Part shown: positions 57,937-64,000 of the stretch, piece by piece
Position numbering within the stretch: the stretch's first letter is position 1
Layout: each line of letters begins with the position of its first letter
From: JAVBME01 sp031552765
GTDB taxonomy: Bacteria; Bacillota; Negativicutes; Acidaminococcales; JAISLQ01
Length of the DNA: 64,000 bases
Assembly: GCA_031552765.1 (NCBI GenBank)
Contig: JAVBME010000023.1
Span: 6,249-70,248, forward strand
Reading direction: 5' to 3'
Notes under the pieces: generated by a model
What the model was told of the DNA's origin: nothing
Databases searched by the model: none
Seen by the model: the letters and a program-made list of their open reading frames with translations, nothing else
Program-made: the position numbers and the translations under genes

Positions 57937-59634
57937 ATGACTGGATTTAAGCACATTTGGTCAAATGAAATAAATGAGACTAAAAAGACCTTCCGTGAAC
58001 CGCTGGTTGCTTTTTGCTGCCTGTTTACTATTTTTACCTTGTATCTTTTCATTATTGACCCGCTGTGCCAGGTGCTGAAACAAAGTTTCTACGACAATAG
58101 CGGTTCTTTTAGCTTGACGGCATATGTTTCTATTTTTACCGGTTCTGAGAATTTCAAAGCGTTCAGTAACACACTCTTACTTGGGAGTATCGTCAGCGTG
58201 TTGGGTACCGCGATAGGGTTTTTGTTTGCTTATTGTTCGTCGCATGTCGCGATAAAAGGCAAAAAAGCCTTCAACCTCATGGCGCTGCTACCGATGATTT
58301 CGCCGCCGTTTGCCGTAGCGCTTTCGATAATTTTGCTGTTTGGCAGCCGCGGGCTGATAACCTATACCATGTTGGGGTGGCGCGATACCAATATTTATGG
58401 CTTGTCGGGCCTGATATTTGTGCAGACTCTGTCGTATTTTCCGATCGCCTATCTTCTATTGGCCGGCATGCTTAAATCTATCGACCCTGCGCTGGAAGAC
58501 GCGGCAAGAAATCTCGGCTCTTCCAAATGGCGGACATTTCGTACGGTTACTTTTCCTCTGGTATTGCCGGGTATTGCCAACGCAGTTCTTTTGGTATTTA
58601 TAAAATCCGTAGCGGATTTTGCCAATCCTATTGCTATCGGCGGCAATTTTGTCACACTGGCGGCCCAGATATACATACAATCTATCGGCAACTACGATAT
58701 GCAGGGCGGTGCGGCTGTAGCCGTGTTGTTGCTGGATATTTCGATAATCCTTTTTGTTATTTCCAAATACTGGCTGGAAAAACGCGTTTATATAACAGTG
58801 ACAGGAAAATCTTCACGCGAACGCAGCCTGGTTGCCGACAAAATTGTCGTGTGGCCGCTGGCCGGCATATGTTTTTTGGTTACCGGCATAGTCCTTTTGC
58901 TCTATCTTTTGATACCCATAGGTTCGTTTATAAAACTGTGGGGAGTAAATTTTGATTTCACGCTTGACCATTATATTTATGCTTTTGGCGTGGGTAAAAA
59001 AGCAATAATCGATACAACGTGGCTGTCTCTTATCGCCACGCCTATTACAGGCGTACTTGGTATGATAATCGCTTTTTTGGTCGTCCGGAAACGTTTTATC
59101 GGTCGCGGCTTTATAAATTTTGCCTCTATGCTCAGTATAGCCGTGCCCGGTACCGTTATTGGGATAGGTTTTATACTTACCTTTAATACGCCTCCAGTCG
59201 TTCTTACGGGTACAGCCGCCATACTGGTAGCAGCTTTCGTCGTCCGGGCCATACCTATAGGCATCAGGGCAGGCGTGTCCTCCTTGCAACAGATAGATCC
59301 TAGTATTGAAGAGGCGGCGGCTGACCTGGGTTCTGATTCGGCAAAGGTTTTTAGCACAATAACCTTGCCCCTGGTCAAAAGTGCTTTTTTCGGCGGCCTC
59401 ATATATACATTTGTACGCAGCATGACTTCGATAAGCGCAGTTATATTTCTTATTTCCGCCAAATACAACCTGTTGACTATCTCGGTGCTCGACCAAGTGG
59501 AAGTAGGAAAATTTGGCGTAGCATCGGCGTTTTCCACTATACTTATTGCTATAGTGTATATGGCCATAATCGTCATCAATAAGGCTATTTCACTCCTTGG
59601 CATGGGGAGCAAGGATATAGACTTATCTGCCTGA
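57937..59634 (+). CDS. ABC transporter permease, fused double domain (FbpB/AfuB type)
   Basis: 565 residues with two tandem BPD-type permease domains. The EAA loop of each half is visible: EDAARNLGSSKWRTFRTVTFPLVLPGI (first) and EEAAADLGSDSAKVFSTITLPLVKSA (second). About 12 membrane helices are expected. Fused permeases of this kind occur in ferric iron (FbpB), phosphonate and sugar-phosphate (AfuB) importers. GGAAGGAAGG precedes the ATG. First gene of a three-gene importer operon, just downstream of the two-component system. Confidence 0.9.
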   Translation: MTGFKHIWSNEINETKKTFREPLVAFCCLFTIFTLYLFIIDPLCQVLKQSFYDNSGSFSLTAYVSIFTGSENFKAFSNTLLLGSIVSVLGTAIGFLFAYCSSHVAIKGKKAFNLMALLPMISPPFAVALSIILLFGSRGLITYTMLGWRDTNIYGLSGLIFVQTLSYFPIAYLLLAGMLKSIDPALEDAARNLGSSKWRTFRTVTFPLVLPGIANAVLLVFIKSVADFANPIAIGGNFVTLAAQIYIQSIGNYDMQGGAAVAVLLLDISIILFVISKYWLEKRVYITVTGKSSRERSLVADKIVVWPLAGICFLVTGIVLLLYLLIPIGSFIKLWGVNFDFTLDHYIYAFGVGKKAIIDTTWLSLIATPITGVLGMIIAFLVVRKRFIGRGFINFASMLSIAVPGTVIGIGFILTFNTPPVVLTGTAAILVAAFVVRAIPIGIRAGVSSLQQIDPSIEEAAADLGSDSAKVFSTITLPLVKSAFFGGLIYTFVRSMTSISAVIFLISAKYNLLTISVLDQVEVGKFGVASAFSTILIAIVYMAIIVINKAISLLGMGSKDIDLSA

Positions 59635-59665
59635 ACGGGTAGACGGCAAGAAAGAGGTGGTTATT

Positions 59666-60754
59666 ATGAGCGGACAGCTCGGCATAACATTAAAAAATAT
59701 AATAAAAGAGTTTAAAACACCTGACGGTACGGGAATATTTCGCGCGGTGGACAACGTTTCTCTTTCCATAGAAGCGGGGCATTTCGTCACACTTTTAGGG
59801 CCGTCCGGCTGTGGCAAGACCACCATACTGAGGATGATTGCCGGTTTTGAGCTGCCGACCAGTGGTGAGGTGCTTTTCGGCGAACAGAAGGTGAACGACC
59901 TGCCGCCCAATAAACGCGATTCAGCGATGGTTTTTCAAAGCTATGCGCTTTTCCCGCATTATAATGTTTTTGACAATGTTGCCTACGGCCTGAAAAACAA
60001 GAAGTTTTCCAACGACCAGATTAAAGAAAAAGTAAAAAACATTCTGGAGTTGGTAGGGCTGGAAGCCCTGGAAGCCCGCAATACCAATCAGCTGTCCGGC
60101 GGTCAGCAACAGCGGGTGGCGCTTGCGCGCGCGCTGGTGATGGAGCCCGGAGTGTTATTGTTTGACGAGCCGCTGTCTAACCTTGATGCCAAGCTGCGTG
60201 TTTACATGCGGCGCGAAATAAGAAAGATACAGCGCCGGATAGGACTGACCAGCATTTATGTGACGCATGACCAGGACGAGGCGATGAGTCTGTCTGATGT
60301 AATAATCGTCATGAATAAAGGCGTGGTGGAACAAGTGGGTACGCCGTATGACATCTACCGCAGGCCGTGCAGCAGATTTGTTGCCGAATTTATCGGCAAA
60401 GCGAATTTCCTGCCTGCCCAGGTGGTGGAAAGAACTGACGATATGGTCAAAGTGCGTTTATTCGGCGAGGTATATGAAATACAAACTGCTAAAAACAATA
60501 CATTCGCCGTAGGGGAAGACGTATTGGCCGTCCTGCGGCCGGAGGCGGTGAATATAGCCGGCGACGGCGGCATCCGGGGCAAAGTGGTTTTATCTACATA
60601 TATGGGGCAGGTGCAGGAATATACCATGCTGGTGGACGGTGTGGAAATCAATATCGAACAAAGCAACCCGGACGGGAAAAAAGTGTTTGTCGAAGGGGAA
60701 GAAGCGTCTATCTGTTTTGTGGAAGCAAACCTGCATGTTATAAAAAGTAGTTGA
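59666..60754 (+). CDS. ABC transporter ATPase (FbpC/PotA family)
   Basis: 362 residues from ATG 59666, with AAAGAGG upstream. Walker A GPSGCGKT (45-52), Q-loop VFQSYALFPHYNVFDNV, signature LSGGQQQRVALARAL, Walker B LLFDEPLSNLD and switch VTHDQDEAMSLSD are all intact. The C-terminal TOBE-like regulatory domain (VRLFGEVYEI, VLAVLRPEAVNI, VLSTYMGQVQEYTMLVDG) is of the FbpC/AfuC kind. It powers the permease encoded just upstream. The spacing to the substrate-binding protein gene is 33 bases. Confidence 0.93.
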   Translation: MSGQLGITLKNIIKEFKTPDGTGIFRAVDNVSLSIEAGHFVTLLGPSGCGKTTILRMIAGFELPTSGEVLFGEQKVNDLPPNKRDSAMVFQSYALFPHYNVFDNVAYGLKNKKFSNDQIKEKVKNILELVGLEALEARNTNQLSGGQQQRVALARALVMEPGVLLFDEPLSNLDAKLRVYMRREIRKIQRRIGLTSIYVTHDQDEAMSLSDVIIVMNKGVVEQVGTPYDIYRRPCSRFVAEFIGKANFLPAQVVERTDDMVKVRLFGEVYEIQTAKNNTFAVGEDVLAVLRPEAVNIAGDGGIRGKVVLSTYMGQVQEYTMLVDGVEINIEQSNPDGKKVFVEGEEASICFVEANLHVIKSS

Positions 60755-60787
60755 AATAATATAAAATAAAAAGGGAGGCATTTATTT

Positions 60788-61822
60788 ATGAAATCAGGTA
60801 AAAAACTGGTACTTCTTGCACTGTCTGTTTTATTGGCGTTGGCGATCGCCGGTTGCGGCGGCCAGCCGGCAAAGAAAGAGGCGCCAAAACCCAAAGAATT
60901 GACTATGTACATCGGTACAGTGGAACAGCAGGCGCTGGTCATTTCCAAAGAGTTTGAAAAAGCGACCGGTATCAAGGTGAATTTCGTGCGTATGAGCGGC
61001 GGTGAGACCATGGGCCGTATCCGCGCAGAAAAGGCCAACCCCAAGGCCAGCGTATGGTACGGCGGCTCGGCTGATACATTTATCGCCGCCAAACAGGAAG
61101 GCCTGCTTGTTCCCTATAAATCCAAAAATGCGGAAAAAATCGATCCGAAGTTTAAAGATGCAGACGGCTACTGGACAGGTATATACCAGGGATACCTTGG
61201 CTTTATCTTGGATGGTCGTTTCTTTGATGAACGCAAAGTTCCCGTGCCTAAAAGTTGGGACGACCTTTTGAAACCGGAATTTAAAGGCCAAATTATTATG
61301 GGCAATCCCGGTTCTGCCAGTACCGGCTATGTCATACTCTCAACGCTTGTGCAGTTGAAAGGTGAAAAAGCCGCGCTGGAATATATGGCTAAACTGCACA
61401 AAAATATAAAACAGTACACAAAATCCGGCGAAGCTCCTTCGCGTAGTGCTGCACTGGGTGAATGCGCCGTAGGCATAACCTTTTTGCACAATGGTATAAG
61501 GGTCATTAAAGAAGGCTATAGCAATGTAAAACTGTCTGTACCAGAAGACGGTACCGGCTATGAACTGGGCGCGGTGGGTATAATAAAGGGTGCGCCTGAA
61601 ATGGAGGCCGCCAAGATATTCGTCGACTGGTGCCTTACTAAAGAAGCACAGGAACTTGGCCAAAAGAACGGCTCTTATCAGTTCCTGACCAACCCGGCAG
61701 CGACGCTGCCGGCAGAAGCGGTACCTTATAAAAATACAAAACTTATAAACTATGATTTCGTCAAGTCGGGTGAAAGCAGACAAAGACTGGTCGAAGAATG
61801 GAACAAAGCGGTAAAGGAATAA
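60788..61822 (+). CDS. ABC transporter substrate-binding lipoprotein (FbpA/AfuA type)
   Basis: 344 residues with a lipobox (LAIAGC, Cys23). The mature protein has the two-lobed extracellular family 1 pattern of ferric or sugar-phosphate binders: LTMYIGTVEQQALVISKEFEKATGI, VNFVRMSGGETMGRI, SVWYGGSADTFIAAKQEG, WDDLLKPEFKGQIIMGNP. It ends with LGAVGIIKGAPEMEAAKIFVDW. The conserved iron-ligand tyrosine pair of FbpA (YY near the C-terminal lobe) was not seen. That weakens a ferric-iron assignment and favours an organic or phosphorylated ligand. Third gene of the importer operon; gnd follows after a GC-rich hairpin. Confidence 0.88.
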   Translation: MKSGKKLVLLALSVLLALAIAGCGGQPAKKEAPKPKELTMYIGTVEQQALVISKEFEKATGIKVNFVRMSGGETMGRIRAEKANPKASVWYGGSADTFIAAKQEGLLVPYKSKNAEKIDPKFKDADGYWTGIYQGYLGFILDGRFFDERKVPVPKSWDDLLKPEFKGQIIMGNPGSASTGYVILSTLVQLKGEKAALEYMAKLHKNIKQYTKSGEAPSRSAALGECAVGITFLHNGIRVIKEGYSNVKLSVPEDGTGYELGAVGIIKGAPEMEAAKIFVDWCLTKEAQELGQKNGSYQFLTNPAATLPAEAVPYKNTKLINYDFVKSGESRQRLVEEWNKAVKE

Positions 61823-61838
61823 TGCTTTAAGAGTGCGG

Positions 61839-61865
61839 CCGGGGCGGGGAGGTTCCCCGCCCCGG
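61839..61865 (+). terminator. GC-rich hairpin after the importer operon
   Basis: CCGGGGCGGGGA (61839-61850) pairs perfectly with TCCCCGCCCCGG (61854-61865) across GGT. Only ATTATATAAAG follows, so termination may be partial, and gnd, 72 bases downstream, may be read through. It could also act as a stability element. Confidence 0.55.
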
Positions 61866-61936
61866 ATTATATAAAGAGTTTAGCGTGCCGCAAGCGGGCA
61901 AATTAAACTGTTTATATAAAACATGGGGGGTTTGTC

Positions 61937-63361
61937 ATGAAAAAAGCGGAGATAGGACTTATAGGACTGGCGGTCATGGGTGAAAACTTGGCGCTCAATA
62001 TAGCGGGAAAGGGTTTTGGCATTGCCGTTTACAATCGGACGCTGGCAAAGATAGATGATTTTTTGGATAGGACCGGCGGCCTGCCTGTCTACGGCGCATA
62101 TAGCCTTCAAGAATTGGCTGAACAGCTGGTTTCTCCACGGCGAATCATTCTGATGGTCAAGGCGGGGCAGGCGGTAGACGAAATGATCGAACAACTTCTA
62201 CCTTTTCTGCAACCGGACGATATCATTATTGATGCCGGCAACTCGCATTTTGCCGACAGCCGCAGGCGCTTTGCCTATTTGGCCGGACGAGGGATAAGGT
62301 TTCTCGGCATGGGTGTGTCCGGCGGCGAGGAGGGCGCTTTAAAAGGCCCAAGTATGATGCCGGGAGGCGACCGTGCTGCCTACGAAATATTATCGCCGCT
62401 GTTAATGAAAATTGCGGCACAGGCCGAAGGCGAGCCGTGCGTCGATTACATAGGCGCTGATGGCGCGGGGCATTATGTGAAAACCATTCACAATGGCATA
62501 GAATACGCCGATATGCAGCTAATCAGCGAAGCCTATCTGGTTTTGCGTGAAATTCTTGGTCTGAGTGCAGAAGAATTGGCTGATATTTTTGACAGTTGGA
62601 ACAAAAGCGAACTTGAATCCTACCTTGTAGAAATAACAGCGAATATTTTCCGTGTCCGAGACCAAGAAAGCGGCTTGCCGCTGGTAGACATGGTGCTGGA
62701 TGCTGCTGGACAAAAAGGCACTGGCCGTTGGACGGCGGAGAGTGCGCTGGAGCTTGGCGTTCCGGCGCCTACGTTGGCCGAAGCCGTATTTGCGCGCTGC
62801 CTGTCGGCAAAAAAAGAAGAACGCTTGTCCGCCGAAGCGCTCCTTGGCAAGCCAGCCAAGATAAGAGCAATCGATAGAACCGACTTTATTGAAAAATTAC
62901 GCAAAGCGTTGTATGCAGCAAAAATTTGTGCCTATGCGCAAGGGTTTGCCCTTTTGCAGGCGGCGGCCGATGAATACGGCTGGCGACTGGATTATGGGCG
63001 AATAGCCTTGTTGTGGCGCGGCGGCTGTATAATTAGGGCACGCCTTCTAAGTGAGATAAGCGCCTCTTTTGCAAAGCAGCCTGATTTGAGCAATATCATG
63101 CTGGCGCATGGCTTTGCTCATGTGCTGCAAGCGTCGCAAGACGCTTGCAGAGATGTGGTGTGCGTAGCTAAACAAGCTGAGTTATCAATACCTGGTTTTA
63201 GCAGCGCGCTTGATTATTATGACGGATATAGACGTGGTCGATCTCCGGCCAATCTGATACAAGCGCAGCGCGATTACTTCGGCGCCCATACTTACCAAAG
63301 GGTAGACAAAGAAGGAGTATTTCACAGTCAATGGAGCATGGCCGGTCATGAGCCCCGTTAA
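61937..63361 (+). CDS. gnd: 6-Phosphogluconate dehydrogenase (decarboxylating)
   Basis: 474 residues, the long (Gnd/GndA) form. It oxidises 6-phosphogluconate to ribulose 5-phosphate with NADP+. Rossmann start IGLIGLAVMGENLALNIAGKG, YNRT, and the active-site GVSGGEEGALKGPSMMPGG (Lys/Ser/Gly loop). The catalytic GAGHYVKTIHNGIEYADMQL and the helical C-terminal LDAAGQKGTGRWTAESAL are complete. The C-terminal region (QAQRDYFGAHTYQR) is typical. GGGGGGTTTGTC precedes the ATG. Its place right after a likely organic-anion or sugar-phosphate importer is the main clue for that importer's substrate. Confidence 0.93.
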   Translation: MKKAEIGLIGLAVMGENLALNIAGKGFGIAVYNRTLAKIDDFLDRTGGLPVYGAYSLQELAEQLVSPRRIILMVKAGQAVDEMIEQLLPFLQPDDIIIDAGNSHFADSRRRFAYLAGRGIRFLGMGVSGGEEGALKGPSMMPGGDRAAYEILSPLLMKIAAQAEGEPCVDYIGADGAGHYVKTIHNGIEYADMQLISEAYLVLREILGLSAEELADIFDSWNKSELESYLVEITANIFRVRDQESGLPLVDMVLDAAGQKGTGRWTAESALELGVPAPTLAEAVFARCLSAKKEERLSAEALLGKPAKIRAIDRTDFIEKLRKALYAAKICAYAQGFALLQAAADEYGWRLDYGRIALLWRGGCIIRARLLSEISASFAKQPDLSNIMLAHGFAHVLQASQDACRDVVCVAKQAELSIPGFSSALDYYDGYRRGRSPANLIQAQRDYFGAHTYQRVDKEGVFHSQWSMAGHEPR

Positions 63362-63388
63362 AATGTTGCAAAAAAAATTATAATACTA

Positions 63389-63417
63389 TTTACAAAAAGA
63401 AAAACATTTGTTATCAT
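63389..63417 (+). promoter_or_regulatory. Promoter of the Spo0E-like small gene
   Basis: TTTACA (63389-63394), 17-base spacer, TATCAT (63412-63417), about 40 bases upstream of the ATG at 63458. Confidence 0.55.
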
Positions 63418-63457
63418 GTTGAACAATGACGCAAAAGAAAGGAGGGACACAGAAAGA

Positions 63458-63616
63458 ATGAAAAAAATCGAGTTACTGTCCCGCATCCAGGAATTGAGTT
63501 CTCTTTTGTCCTGCCAGACAGCGCAAAAGTATATTTCCAGCGAAAGCGTGAGCGAACTGGAAAAGGCCCTTGACGCCATGACTGAAGAATATGTAAACAC
63601 TTATTGCGCTGCCTGA
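63458..63616 (+). CDS. Spo0E-like small protein (52 aa)
   Basis: 52 residues: a helix (KKIELLSRIQELSSLL), a turn (SCQTAQKYISS) and a second helix (SVSELEKALDAMTEEYVNTY). This two-helix hairpin with a conserved L-D in the second helix recalls the Spo0E family of aspartyl-phosphate phosphatases acting on response regulators, whose hallmark is SQxLD; here it reads ELEKALD. The fit is suggestive only. GGAGGG lies about 12 bases before the ATG, a little far; an in-frame ATG at 63416 would give 66 residues. It sits alone between gnd and the rRNA operon, with a plausible promoter. Confidence 0.5.
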   Translation: MKKIELLSRIQELSSLLSCQTAQKYISSESVSELEKALDAMTEEYVNTYCAA

Positions 63617-63717
63617 TTTTAGGGCAGCCATAAGGTTTAGATATAAATGCTTTGTTAATAAAATCAAACGTATTATCTGACAACAAAAAATATTTTTAAA
63701 ATGCCCTTGAAATGGGA

Positions 63718-63747
63718 TTGACACTTCTTAAAAAGATGTGGTAATCT
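63718..63747 (+). promoter_or_regulatory. Promoter of the rRNA operon
   Basis: TTGACA (63718-63723), 18-base spacer, TAATCT (63742-63747), followed by a leader of about 220 bases before 16S. The 63617-63717 region shows nothing else I can name. Confidence 0.7.
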
Positions 63748-63970
63748 ATATAAGCCTCGACCAAACGGGCGAAGCAAAAAAGCACCTTGAAAACTGGATA
63801 ATGGCAGGAAAAAGAGTCGGATGAGCCGCGAGATTGAAAGCAGAAATGCTATTTAAGTGAGCGGAACAGGAAAGCCAACGCCTAAAAGGTTGGCAAAGTC
63901 AGTGGTTTAGAGCCAATTGAACTTACATCATTAACAACAGTCTGGCAAGAAATTGCCGGACTGTAAAATA
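63748..63970 (+). other. Leader of the rRNA operon with a processing-type hairpin
   Basis: About 220 bases between the promoter and 16S contain the CCTTGAAAACTGGATAA motif seen in Firmicute rRNA leaders. A 12-bp hairpin (63937-63948 with 63953-63964, loop GAAA) lies immediately before the 16S start. No tRNA or protein gene is visible in this stretch. Confidence 0.6.
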
Positions 63971-64000
63971 ATATGGAGAGTTTGATCCTGGCTCAGGACG
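63971..64000 (+). rRNA. 16S ribosomal RNA gene, 5' end only (partial)
   Basis: The sequence GAGAGTTTGATCCTGGCTCA at about 63976-63995 is the universal 16S 5' motif and continues to the window end. The exact mature end, near 63971, cannot be fixed from sequence alone. The rest of the rRNA operon lies beyond the right edge. Confidence 0.95.

Noticed and set aside
60788..61822. Ferric-iron binding protein FbpA as the firm function
   Set aside because: The iron-ligand tyrosine pair typical of FbpA was not found, so only the broader FbpA/AfuA-type family is claimed.

Overview
The window looks like chromosome of a diderm Firmicute, most likely one of the Negativicutes. It has Gram-positive-style gene organisation: a pyr operon of the pyrB-C-carA-carB-K-D-F-E type with a PyrR-type RNA leader, strong Shine-Dalgarno sites and many intrinsic terminators. 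It also encodes clear outer-membrane functions: an SLH-domain porin of the OmpM/Mep45 type at 33331 and an RND tripartite-type efflux pair at 657-5027. Feo iron uptake, ferredoxin-like proteins, a Crp/Fnr regulator and an iron-only hydrogenase regulator homologue suggest an anaerobe. The right edge enters the 5' end of a 16S rRNA gene. No tRNA, CRISPR array, insertion sequence or phage gene was recognised. Almost all sequence is core or housekeeping in character.

Layout. 1-5027: an edge-truncated ABC substrate-binding lipoprotein divergent from an RND efflux operon. 5134-8618: an SbmA/YddA-type ABC exporter and a PAS-GAF-PAS-GGDEF diguanylate cyclase. 8660-12764: a Kef-type cation/proton antiporter, a DtxR/MntR-type regulator and CorA. 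12846-15682: a broken small exported protein, a second diguanylate cyclase, a SIMPL-domain protein and a small unknown. 15832-25758: a zinc-ribbon protein, then promoter, PyrR site, attenuator and the eight-gene UMP biosynthesis operon. 25899-30859: a thioesterase, several unknown proteins, a GntR/FCD regulator and a methyltransferase, mostly on the minus strand. 31165-38944: glutamine synthetase, the SLH porin, a PAS-HD-GYP-PAS protein, DUF1963, a small exported protein and a DHH phosphoesterase. 39137-44006: a TM1266-like regulator, an output-less membrane sensor, RlmD, a flavoprotein, and a ferredoxin/Crp-Fnr divergent pair. 44220-48972: feoA-feoA-feoB-FeoB-associated protein, a 506-residue unknown and a zinc-ribbon membrane protein. 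49012-54738: NadE, a YbaK-type deacylase, ThrC and a B12-binding radical SAM protein. 54811-63361: PhnD-like lipoprotein, histidine kinase, response regulator, AfuABC/FbpABC-type importer and 6-phosphogluconate dehydrogenase. 63458-64000: a Spo0E-like small protein, the rRNA promoter and leader, and the start of 16S.

How the parts fit. The pyr operon encodes the whole de novo pathway from bicarbonate/glutamine to UMP and should be attenuated by uridine nucleotides through PyrR, although no pyrR gene is in the window. Cyclic di-GMP turnover is represented by two GGDEF cyclases and one HD-GYP phosphodiesterase. The most system-like block is 54811-63361. There a periplasmic ligand-binding lipoprotein sits in front of a NarL-type two-component system, which precedes a complete ABC importer and gnd. 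I read this as a candidate sensed import system, possibly for a phosphorylated sugar, but the substrate is inferred only from context. The ferredoxin/Crp-Fnr pair is also notable: a perfect inverted repeat lies where a class II activator would bind.

Where possible, start codons were chosen by Shine-Dalgarno spacing, so several genes start inside their longest open frame. All functional names rest on motif recognition by eye; no database search was run.
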